Shown: positions 51,567 to 58,839 of the stretch, piece after piece | How the letters are laid out: each line of letters begins with the position of its first letter | How positions within the stretch are numbered: the first letter of the stretch is position 1 | From: JAMXLO01 sp964427005 | Lineage (GTDB): Bacteria; Pseudomonadota; Alphaproteobacteria; Acetobacterales; Acetobacteraceae | Length of the DNA: 64,000 bases | Assembly (NCBI GenBank): GCA_964427005.1 | Contig: CAYRTL010000010.1 | Location: forward strand, 1 to 64,000 | Reading direction: 5' to 3' | Notes under the pieces: model-generated | The model's database searches: none | Seen by the model: only the letters and a program-made list of their open reading frames with translations | What the model was told of the DNA's origin: nothing | Made by a program: the position numbers and the translations under genes

Positions 51567-52304
51567 TCAGAACGGCAGCAGGATATCCATCAGCTGCTGG
51601 CCCCAGCGCGTATGCTGCACCTCGGTGAGTTCCCCTCGCCCACCATAGGCAATCCGCGCTTCCGCCATCCTGTCGTGCAACACCGTATTATCGGAAGCGA
51701 TGTCCTGCGGCCGGATCACGCCTGTCACCTGAAGCTCGCGCAACTCATGGTTCACGAGGAACTCCTGCCGCGCAGAAACTACAAGGTTCCCGTTTGGCAG
51801 CACCTGCGTCACGACGCCGGCGAGCCGTATCGTCACTGCCTCATTGCGCTGGATCTGTCCTGATCCGCCGTTGTTGTTGGTGCTGCCGACATTCAGGATC
51901 TTGGACGGGTCGGTGATGTCCTTCGGCAGCCGCGCCTGCATCCCAAAGAAGCTGGCCAGGCTGCCGGTCTCACTGCTGGTTCGGCTAGTTGTCGTAGCAT
52001 TCTTCAAATTGGCCGCGTCGTTCATGCTGACGAGGATGGTAACGATGTCACCGACTTGCGCAGCACGCTGATCCTTGAAGAAGGCACGCGAACCGGATCG
52101 CCAGAGCGCATTCGCCTCATTCGGGCTTGGCTCACGGGCCGGCATCGGCATGGAGACCGGCCGCCATGTCGGCTCCTTCGTGGGATCGGATGTGGGGGTC
52201 ATGGCTGGCGCACGGCCAACCTCCGACAGCCGCGAGAGCGATCCGCAGCCGGCCAGCACCAGGCACGCCAGCGCCGATGCCAGCACCCGGAAATTCGTAT
52301 TCAT
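51567..52304 (-). CDS. flgH: flagellar L-ring protein FlgH
   Basis: A 245-residue outer-membrane lipoprotein forming the L-ring around the flagellar rod. The signal peptide ends in the lipobox LVLAGC (Cys20). Family segments are LWRSGSRAFFKDQRAAQVGD, IVTILVSMNDAANLKN, NEAVTIRLAGVVTQVLPNGN and LHDRMAEARIAYGGRGEL. Its ATG overlaps the flgA stop (ATGA). Last gene of the flgF-flgG-flgA-flgH operon. The P-ring gene flgI is not in the window. Confidence 0.96.
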   Translation of the reverse strand: MNTNFRVLASALACLVLAGCGSLSRLSEVGRAPAMTPTSDPTKEPTWRPVSMPMPAREPSPNEANALWRSGSRAFFKDQRAAQVGDIVTILVSMNDAANLKNATTTSRTSSETGSLASFFGMQARLPKDITDPSKILNVGSTNNNGGSGQIQRNEAVTIRLAGVVTQVLPNGNLVVSARQEFLVNHELRELQVTGVIRPQDIASDNTVLHDRMAEARIAYGGRGELTEVQHTRWGQQLMDILLPF

Positions 52305-53245
52305 CGTATGCTCCCGGCCACAGGTGTCGATCCCGGTGCGATGCGCACGCGATCGGGACCGATAACCTCTGCCTCAATCACCGCACGCGACACTGGGTTG
52401 AGCACACGTATGCGCTCGCCGATCGCAGCGGTTTCCATCGCCTGCCCTTGCGCGGTCAGCGCGATGCCGGGGCTGTCGAGGAGCATCAAGACCGTGGCGT
52501 TCTTCTGCACCATTGCTGGCCGCGCCAATTCGGAGAGCACGAGCGGCTGTCCGGCGGGAATTTGCCGCCTCGCCTGCATGCCGATGGCATCGCCGATCCT
52601 GTGCACGACCTCGCCGCGAAGCATTGCTGTGTGCACGCGCGCCATCCGCACGTCCGCCGCCCGCAAGACGCCACCCGCAACCAGCCGAACGGCTGCAACC
52701 GGCACCTCAACCGTGTCATCGACACGTCCGGCGACACGCAGATGCAGCGGCTCCATTCCCTGCCCGGTGACCGACAGGATGGCACTGAATCGAGCAGCGC
52801 TCGCATCATAATCGAGATCAGCCACCACAGGCTTGGGATCAGACTCGAAGGGCACCAGCGGCGGTGTGAAGCCCGCGAGCTCGACATCGCAATCAGCTGC
52901 AGCGCCGGCGGTAATCAACGCATTCTTCACCGCGCCCAGAACATCGTCTCGCCGCAGCGGCTTGCCCGGACGATCGAGCACGGCGCGATCTGCCGGCGAA
53001 GCCGGCCGCCAATCCACAGCGAATTGTCGGGCAATGGCAGCGAGTTGCGGAGCCTCCACCACGATCCGCCCACCCGCGCCTGGCCCCGGGCCAAGCACGC
53101 GATCGGCATTGGCGCCCGCATCGTCGAACAGGTCCGACAATCGCACGGTTGCGGCATGCAGCGTGGTGATGGTGCGCAGAGTGGCTCCCTCGGCACCCGC
53201 ATAGCCTACACAGATCAACAAGATTGCGAGCGGTAATCGGGCCAT
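52301..53245 (-). CDS. flgA: flagellar P-ring assembly chaperone FlgA
   Basis: A 314-residue periplasmic protein with an N-terminal signal (MARLPLAILLICVGYAGAEG) and a C-terminal SAF/FlgA domain (VRLVAGGVLRAADVRMARVH, IGMQARRQIPAGQPLVLSEL and TAQGQAMETAAIGERIRVLN). It helps P-ring (FlgI) assembly. Longer than the about 220 residues of E. coli FlgA, as is common in alphaproteobacteria. It starts four bases after the flgG stop. Confidence 0.93.
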   Translation of the reverse strand: MARLPLAILLICVGYAGAEGATLRTITTLHAATVRLSDLFDDAGANADRVLGPGPGAGGRIVVEAPQLAAIARQFAVDWRPASPADRAVLDRPGKPLRRDDVLGAVKNALITAGAAADCDVELAGFTPPLVPFESDPKPVVADLDYDASAARFSAILSVTGQGMEPLHLRVAGRVDDTVEVPVAAVRLVAGGVLRAADVRMARVHTAMLRGEVVHRIGDAIGMQARRQIPAGQPLVLSELARPAMVQKNATVLMLLDSPGIALTAQGQAMETAAIGERIRVLNPVSRAVIEAEVIGPDRVRIAPGSTPVAGSIR

Positions 53246-53249
53246 GACA

Positions 53250-54035
53250 TCACCGCAGGTTGGTCAGGGTGGAGAGCATGTCATTGCTGGTCGTGATCAC
53301 GCGGCTGTTCATCTCGTAGGCGCGCTGCGCGGTAATCAGACTGGTGATTTCCGTGACGACGTTGACGTTCGACGTCTCGATAAATCCCTGCATGACGGAG
53401 CCGAAACCGGGCGATGCCGGATTGCCAGTGACCGGCTGGCCGGAAGCGGCAGTCTGTAGGTATAGATTGTCGCCCTGCGCATCGAGACCGGCTTCGTTGG
53501 GGAAGACGGCGAGCTGTAACTGTCCGACCGTCTGCGGGGCGGTCTGGCCGCTCAGCGTGATCTGCACCTGGCCCGATTGGTTCACTGTAATGCCAGTGGC
53601 ATTCGACGGAATTTGCAGACCGGGCTGTACGATGTAGCCGTCCGCCGTGACGATAGTGCCATCAGCGGCGAGACCGAATGTGCCGTCGCGGGTAAAGGCG
53701 GTGTCGCCGGACGGTAAGGTTACCTGGAAATACCCATTGCCCTGGATGGCCATGTCCAGCGTGTTGGACGTCTGCTGCAGGTTGCCCTGCTCGTTGATCC
53801 GATAGATTGCGGCGGTCTTCACCCCGAGCCCGACCTGAGCGCCGGACGGCACGATGCTGCCATTATCCGAACTGTTGGCGCCCACTCGACGCAGATTCTG
53901 GTAGATCAGGTCCTGAAACTCCGCGCGGCGCCGCTTGAACCCGGTCGTGGTCATGTTGGCGATGTTATTGGAGATCACCTCCACGTTCGTCTGCTGGGCC
54001 TGCATGCCCGTTCCGGCGATGTCGAGCGAACGCAT
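53250..54035 (-). CDS. flgG: flagellar distal rod protein FlgG
   Basis: A 261-residue rod protein. N-terminal MRSLDIAGTGMQAQQTNVEV with NNIANMTTTGFKRRRAEFQD and the C-terminal VNVVTEITSLITAQRAYEMN, NSRVITTSND are the conserved helical ends of axial proteins. The QDLIYQNLRRVGANSSDNGS region marks FlgG rather than FlgF. Exported by the flagellar type III apparatus. It lies 12 bases downstream of flgF. Confidence 0.97.
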   Translation of the reverse strand: MRSLDIAGTGMQAQQTNVEVISNNIANMTTTGFKRRRAEFQDLIYQNLRRVGANSSDNGSIVPSGAQVGLGVKTAAIYRINEQGNLQQTSNTLDMAIQGNGYFQVTLPSGDTAFTRDGTFGLAADGTIVTADGYIVQPGLQIPSNATGITVNQSGQVQITLSGQTAPQTVGQLQLAVFPNEAGLDAQGDNLYLQTAASGQPVTGNPASPGFGSVMQGFIETSNVNVVTEITSLITAQRAYEMNSRVITTSNDMLSTLTNLR

Positions 54036-54047
54036 ATAACGCCTCCC

Positions 54048-54791
54048 TCAGGATTGCGCCTGCGGCAGTAGCTTCTCGATCACCGACTGCTGCCGATCGG
54101 ATTCTTGCTGAATGAACTGACTGACGAACTGGAACTGGCGCAGGCCGTCCATCATGCGCGTCAGCTCCAGCACCGGCTGAACGTTGGAATCCTCCATCGA
54201 GCCCTGCACCAGCCCCGGCGATGCGATCGGCTGCGTGGGCGCGCCGGAGCGGAACAACGTGTCGCCTTCGGCTGCAAGCTGCATGGGATCAGTTGGTCGC
54301 ACGATGCCGATTTTGCCGATCTGACCATTCTCGCTGGAGATGGTACCGTCACCAGCAATGGAAATCTGTGTATCGGTTTGCGACAGCACGATCGGTCGGC
54401 CGTTGGTATCGAGCAGTGAATTGCCCGCGCCGTCTGTCAGCGTGCCGCTGGGGGTCAGGCCGAAGCGGCCGTCCCGCGTGAGGCGTGGCCCGCGCACTGT
54501 CCCAACGGTGAAGTAGCCGTCACTGGTGATGCTGAGGTCGAATGGGTTGCCGGTATGCGTGAGCGTGCCGACGCGCTGATCGCGCCAGGTGGCACGATCT
54601 TGGGTGTAGGCAATCGTGCCACCACCTCGTGGCGCGTCGGTGGCACTCTGCCGGCTGAGCCAGTCGCTGAACTGCACGCGCTCGGTCTTGAAGCCCGGCG
54701 TGTTGGCGTTGGCGATATTATGGGCGACCACTTCCATGACCCGCTCCTGCGCGGCCAGACGTGACATGGCGACGTTGCTGATCAGGTCCAT
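54048..54791 (-). CDS. flgF: flagellar proximal rod protein FlgF
   Basis: A 247-residue rod protein. It starts MDLISNVAMSRLAAQERVME, has ANNIANANTPGFKTERV-type sequence and ends with PVLELTRMMDGLRQFQFVSQ before a polar tail. I take ATG 54791; the frame extends to 55085 through the divergent spacer and is not coding there. No strong ribosome site is visible. First gene of the flgFGAH operon, divergent from fliL. Confidence 0.93.
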   Translation of the reverse strand: MDLISNVAMSRLAAQERVMEVVAHNIANANTPGFKTERVQFSDWLSRQSATDAPRGGGTIAYTQDRATWRDQRVGTLTHTGNPFDLSITSDGYFTVGTVRGPRLTRDGRFGLTPSGTLTDGAGNSLLDTNGRPIVLSQTDTQISIAGDGTISSENGQIGKIGIVRPTDPMQLAAEGDTLFRSGAPTQPIASPGLVQGSMEDSNVQPVLELTRMMDGLRQFQFVSQFIQQESDRQQSVIEKLLPQAQS

Positions 54792-54828
54792 GCACTGGCG
54801 ATCGCAAGCCGCGTGCCAGGAATAAAGA

Positions 54829-54926
54829 TTCACCGCAGAGGCGCAGAGCACGCTGAGAATGAGAATGGCGCTTCGCGGAAGGCGGCTATATCTGGCCTCA
54901 GCGTGCACAGCGTGCCCTGCGGTGAA
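54829..54926. repeat. imperfect palindrome, family D, in the flgF-fliL divergent spacer
   Basis: TTCACCGCAG (54829-54838) is the exact inverse of CTGCGGTGAA (54917-54926). The left arm continues AGGCGCAGAG, a sequence common in dispersed alphaproteobacterial palindromes. It lies in the 222-base region that must hold the promoters for both flagellar operons. I could not identify sigma-28 or sigma-54 sites here with confidence. Confidence 0.65.
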
Positions 54927-55013
54927 TTCTTCCCACCCGGCGAGAATTGCCGGGCAAGGCTTCCTTAACAGCTCGCTGTCATTCTGTTGCGTGCAAGCCC
55001 AAAGGAGCAGCCA

Positions 55014-55535
55014 GTGGCGACAGCCGCGGCAGCGGTGGAACCAGAAAAGTCGGAAGAGGCACCGGAAACGCCCGAACCGAAGCACTCGGGTAGCAAGCGC
55101 AAGCTGATGCTGCTGGCCGGGCCAGTCGTGCTCGTGGGGATCGGTGCCGGCCTGTGGTCAACTGGGATCCTACCGCGCTTGCTCGGGCGCCAGCAGGCCG
55201 AGATCGGGGCGGAATCATCCAAGCCAGCGGCGCCGATTTACGTGGACCTGCCGGAAATGATCGCCAACTTGAACAGCAATCCAGTGCGGCCGAGTTACGT
55301 GAAGCTGGTGGCGCGCCTGGAGGTAGCGAAGCAAGAGGATGCGGAACGCGTCAAGGCGGCGATGCCGCGCCTGCAGGACCTGTTCCTGACCTACATGCGC
55401 GAGATGCGGCCCCAGGAGCTGCGCGGTTCGGCTGGTACTTACCGGCTTCGTGAGGAGCTGCTTGCGCGTGCCAATCTGGCCGCCGCGCCGGCACGCATTA
55501 CTGACGTGCTATTCACCCAGATGCTGATCCAATGA
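55014..55535 (+). CDS. fliL: flagellar basal-body-associated protein FliL
   Basis: A 173-residue inner-membrane protein with one membrane span (LMLLAGPVVLVGIGAGLW, residues about 31-48) and a periplasmic FliL domain with YVDLPEMIANLNSN and VRPSYVKLVARLEV, ending in ITDVLFTQMLIQ. It supports stator function. GTG at 55014 has AAAGGAG seven bases upstream and is preferred to a TTG at 54987. The ATGA overlap with fliM couples translation. Confidence 0.93.
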   Translation: MATAAAAVEPEKSEEAPETPEPKHSGSKRKLMLLAGPVVLVGIGAGLWSTGILPRLLGRQQAEIGAESSKPAAPIYVDLPEMIANLNSNPVRPSYVKLVARLEVAKQEDAERVKAAMPRLQDLFLTYMREMRPQELRGSAGTYRLREELLARANLAAAPARITDVLFTQMLIQ

Positions 55536-56596
55536 GCGACGAGCAGGACCAGCAACAGTCCGACGAAGAGCTAGCCGCTGCATGGGGCGCGGCGACGGAG
55601 GGCACGGAAACGGCCGCACCGGCCGCACCAGCACGGGTGCTCAATCAGGCGGAGATCGACAGCCTTCTCGGCTTCGACGATGGGCCGGCCGGCGGCGAAA
55701 ACCGCACCGGCATGCAGAAGATCATCAGCTCAGGCCTCGTCTCCTACGAGCGCCTGCCGATGCTGGAGATCGTGTTCGACCGCTTGGTGCGCATCATGTC
55801 CACGAGCCTACGCAACTTCACCTCCGATAACGTCGAAGTGGGCATCGACAACATTCTGTCGCTGCGGTTCGGCGATTATCTTAATTCGATCCCGCTACCG
55901 GCGATGCTGGCCGTATTCAAGGCCGAAGAATGGGACAATTACGGTTTGATGGTGGTCGATTCCGCGATGATCTATTCGATCGTCGATGTGCTGCTGGGTG
56001 GACGGCGCGGCACCGCGGCGATGCGGATCGAAGGCCGGCCCTACACCACCATAGAGCGGACCCTGGTCGAGCGCCTGATCCAAGTTGTCTTATCCGATCT
56101 TTCCGCGAGCTTCGACCCGCTCTGCCCGGTGACCTTCCGATTCGAACGTCTGGAGGTGAACCCACGCTTCGCGACCATCAGCCGATTATCGAATGCGGCT
56201 GTACTCGCGCGTCTGCGCATCGACATGGAAGATCGAGGCGGCCGAATGGAGCTTCTGCTGCCTTATGCGACGCTCGAGCCGGTGCGCGAGCTGCTGTTGC
56301 AGCAGTTCATGGGAGAAAAATTCGGCCGTGACTCGATATGGGAAACGCACCTCGCGGAAGAGCTGTGGAACACCGAAGTCGAACTTGACGTGGTGCTGGA
56401 TGAGCAAACGATGCGGCTGTCCGATGTGATGGCGCTGCAGCCAGGAACGAGGATCCTGCTCAACACTGCGCTGGGGGCGCCAGTGCTCGTGCGGTGTGGC
56501 GCGGTGCCGCTGTTTGAAGGACGTGTGGGGCGCCGGAAGAGCCGCGTCGCCGTTCGGATTGAGCGCGACGTGCCGCGGCTGCAGCAGGAGCGATAA
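55532..56596 (+). CDS. fliM: flagellar motor switch protein FliM
   Basis: A 354-residue C-ring protein. The N-terminal acidic segment ends in VLNQAEIDSLLGFDDG, the CheY-binding motif; the middle contains GMQKIISSGLVSYERLPMLE and FGDYLNSIPLPAMLAVF; the C-terminal SpoA domain ends RILLNTALGAPVLVRCGAVP. It couples CheY-P binding to motor reversal. FliG and FliN are not encoded nearby. Confidence 0.96.
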   Translation: MSDEQDQQQSDEELAAAWGAATEGTETAAPAAPARVLNQAEIDSLLGFDDGPAGGENRTGMQKIISSGLVSYERLPMLEIVFDRLVRIMSTSLRNFTSDNVEVGIDNILSLRFGDYLNSIPLPAMLAVFKAEEWDNYGLMVVDSAMIYSIVDVLLGGRRGTAAMRIEGRPYTTIERTLVERLIQVVLSDLSASFDPLCPVTFRFERLEVNPRFATISRLSNAAVLARLRIDMEDRGGRMELLLPYATLEPVRELLLQQFMGEKFGRDSIWETHLAEELWNTEVELDVVLDEQTMRLSDVMALQPGTRILLNTALGAPVLVRCGAVPLFEGRVGRRKSRVAVRIERDVPRLQQER

Positions 56597-56601
56597 GAAA
56601 G

Positions 56602-56676
56602 ATTAACCGCAAAACACCAACACTCCAATGGCTGTCTTGATGTCCGTGTGTCTTTGTGGTGCAGCTTTTTTCGTTC
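56602..56676. repeat. decayed palindrome, family C, with T-run after fliM
   Basis: AACCGCAAAACACC and GTGTGTCTTTGTGGT are partly complementary arms of the same type as 24656-24726. A run of six T follows (about 56666-56671). It sits in the 107-base gap between fliM and the DUF6468 gene and could partially terminate or process the flagellar transcript. Confidence 0.55.
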
Positions 56677-56703
56677 GCAGATTGCTAACACTCCCGCGCG
56701 AAA

Positions 56704-57144
56704 ATGACTGTCATGGAGTGGATTCTCGAACTCGCGCTGGTGGCGCTGCTCTCGGCGACGCTGTTTCATGCTATCCGCCTGGAGCGAGCGCTTGGCGTCC
56801 TGAAACGCGATCGCCAGGAGCTGCAGGAACTAATATCAACCTTCAATGACAGCACGCGGCAGGCTGAAACAGGCATTGAACGACTGCGGGGCGCAGCGGA
56901 AGGCGCCGGACAACAGGTCGCTCGGCAGGTTGATACCGCCCTTTCTCTGAGAGACGACTTGACGCTGCTGATCGACCGAGGTGAGCGGCTGGCCGATCGG
57001 CTGGACGCGCAGGTTCGCGCCGGCAGATCACTTGCGGCCGAGGGGCCGCGCCTCTCTGTAGTCGCGGAATCCGATCCGGCCGAACCACGCGTGCGCAGCC
57101 AGGCCGAACGTGACCTGCTGAAGGCACTGAGGATGGCGCGATGA
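56704..57144 (+). CDS. DUF6468 membrane-anchored coiled-coil protein
   Basis: A 146-residue protein with one N-terminal membrane segment (WILELALVALLSATLFHAI) followed by a long coiled coil (RLERALGVLKRDRQELQELI, TRQAETGIERLRGAAEGAGQ). It ends with a short basic motif (QAERDLLKALRMAR). This uncharacterised family is conserved in flagellar clusters of Rhodospirillales between fliM and the motE-like gene. A role at the motor or stator is inferred from location. It overlaps the next gene by four bases. Confidence 0.8.
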   Translation: MTVMEWILELALVALLSATLFHAIRLERALGVLKRDRQELQELISTFNDSTRQAETGIERLRGAAEGAGQQVARQVDTALSLRDDLTLLIDRGERLADRLDAQVRAGRSLAAEGPRLSVVAESDPAEPRVRSQAERDLLKALRMAR

Positions 57145-57788
57145 TACGCGTCGACCCCATCCGCCTGCTGCCGATTACAATATTCACCATGGCGGGCCTA
57201 CTGGCGGTGAAGTCGGCGCAAATCGTGAGTGCTGCCGCAACAAGCGCGGAAGGGGCCGCGCAAACCGTGACTCAAAGTGAAGCATCCCTTCCGGCACCCC
57301 CACCGGTGCCCTCACCGTCACAACCCCTCGCTGCCGCACCAGCCGAGGACGCAGGGTCCGCACCGGTGACCGATGCCGAACGCTCCGTGCTGCTGGAACT
57401 CCGGCAGCGCCGACAAGAACTCGACGCGCGAGAGACCACCCTCGTCACACGCGAATCGCTGCTTGTGGCAGCCGAGCAGAAGCTGGCGGCGCGGGTGGCT
57501 GAATTGCAGGCGTTGCAAACGAAGCTAGAGGCGCTGGAGGCGATACGAAGGGAACGGGAGAATGCAAGTTGGCAAGGCCTGGTAAAGCTGTACGAGGCAA
57601 TGAAGCCGCGCGACGCCGCGACGATTTTCAACGATCTGGACATGCCGGTACTGCTGCAAGTGGTCGATCGTATGAAGGAGGCGAAGGCCGCGCCGGTGCT
57701 CGCCGCCATGCAGCCTGACAAGGCCCGTGACCTGACTGCACGACTGGCTCAGATGCGGATGCGACGCGACGAAGTGGGTGGTGGTTAG
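57141..57788 (+). CDS. MotE-like flagellar protein (MgtE N-terminal-like domain)
   Basis: A 215-residue protein with an N-terminal membrane or export segment (RLLPITIFTMAGLLAVKSAQ), a Pro-rich linker, a coiled coil (about residues 80-135) and a C-terminal helical domain (LVKLYEAMKPRDAATIFNDL, VLLQVVDRMKEAKAAPVLAA, MQPDKARDLTARLAQMR) like MotE, a periplasmic chaperone of MotC. Its position before cheY in a flagellar operon agrees. No motC is present here, so its partner may differ. Confidence 0.82.
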   Translation: MIRVDPIRLLPITIFTMAGLLAVKSAQIVSAAATSAEGAAQTVTQSEASLPAPPPVPSPSQPLAAAPAEDAGSAPVTDAERSVLLELRQRRQELDARETTLVTRESLLVAAEQKLAARVAELQALQTKLEALEAIRRERENASWQGLVKLYEAMKPRDAATIFNDLDMPVLLQVVDRMKEAKAAPVLAAMQPDKARDLTARLAQMRMRRDEVGGG

Positions 57789-57827
57789 AGGTCAATGAGA
57801 AAGATGGCCGAGAAGGGCTGAGTGACC

Positions 57828-58214
57828 ATGTCGATCGACAAAAATATGAACGTGCTCATCGTCGATGATTACAAGACGATGCTGCGCATCATCCGCAACC
57901 TGCTGAAGCAGATCGAATTCAATAACGTCGAGGAAGCCACTGACGGCGCCGAGGCCCTCGCAAAGCTGCGGGCCGGCAACTTCGGCCTGGTGATCAGTGA
58001 CTGGAACATGGCGCCCATGACGGGGCTGCAGCTGCTGCAGGAGGTTCGAGCGGACGCCAAGCTCAGATCGCTGCCGTTCATCATGGTAACGGCCGAGAGC
58101 AAGGCGGAGAACGTGGTGGCCGCCAAACAGGCGGGTGTCTCAAATTACATCGTGAAGCCGTTCAATGCGGAAACCCTGCGCGACAAAATCGAGAAGGTGC
58201 TGGGTCATGGCTGA
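57828..58214 (+). CDS. cheY: chemotaxis response regulator CheY
   Basis: A 128-residue single-domain receiver. Acidic pocket Asp13/Asp14 (VLIVDDYKTMLRIIRN), phosphoacceptor Asp58 (VISDWNMAPMTG), Thr88 (MVTAES) and Lys110 (YIVKPFN) are all in place. Its phosphorylated form should bind FliM, encoded in the same cluster. I choose ATG 57828 over the GTG at 57822. Its end overlaps the next gene by eight bases. Confidence 0.95.
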   Translation: MSIDKNMNVLIVDDYKTMLRIIRNLLKQIEFNNVEEATDGAEALAKLRAGNFGLVISDWNMAPMTGLQLLQEVRADAKLRSLPFIMVTAESKAENVVAAKQAGVSNYIVKPFNAETLRDKIEKVLGHG

Positions 58215-58839
58215 GCATGATGCCGACCAGCTGACGGAGCGGCTGGCAGCCATACGTGGGCGGTATCCGGGATCCGATCCCGACATGGTGGCCGATGTCG
58301 TGCGTGCGGTGCTGTCCACGCTAAGTGGTGATCTCTCAGCACAGGAAACCTCGCTACTCGCGGAGGTAGAGGCACTTGGACACACCATCGCCTGTGCAAA
58401 GGCCGAAATAGCCGCTTTGCGTGTTGACGACATCACGGACAATCACATCCCGTTTGCGACCGACGAACTGGACGCGATCGTGGAGCATACCGCCACTGCC
58501 ACCAACGCGATTCTGAACAGTTGCGAGACGCTGGATGATGTTGCGACTCGTCTCATAGGCGACCCCGCGACGAAGCTGCAGCAGGCCACGACGCGTATCT
58601 ACGAGGCATGCAGCTTTCAGGACATCACCGGTCAACGCATCACCAAAGTGGTCGCGACTTTAAAAACGATTGAGGCAAAAGTTGCACAGATCGTGACCGC
58701 CTTCGGCACCGGCATCAATGATTTGCAAGCTGCCGATGCAAGCGAACCGAGCGCGGCAGCGCTGCTGAACGGACCGCAGCATCCGACAGTCGCCATGGAT
58801 CAGTCGGACATCGATCGTCTGCTGGCCAGCTTCGAATGA
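58207..58839 (+). CDS. cheZ: CheZ-like chemotaxis phosphatase
   Basis: A 210-residue largely helical protein. The CheZ catalytic signature is present as YEACSFQDITGQRITKVVAT, and the C-terminal QSDIDRLLASFE resembles the CheY-binding tail of CheZ. It would dephosphorylate CheY-P. The ATG at 58207 overlaps cheY; the frame from 58165 is too far inside it. CheZ of this short alpha/beta type is typical next to cheY in Rhodospirillales. Confidence 0.88.
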   Translation: MAEHDADQLTERLAAIRGRYPGSDPDMVADVVRAVLSTLSGDLSAQETSLLAEVEALGHTIACAKAEIAALRVDDITDNHIPFATDELDAIVEHTATATNAILNSCETLDDVATRLIGDPATKLQQATTRIYEACSFQDITGQRITKVVATLKTIEAKVAQIVTAFGTGINDLQAADASEPSAAALLNGPQHPTVAMDQSDIDRLLASFE

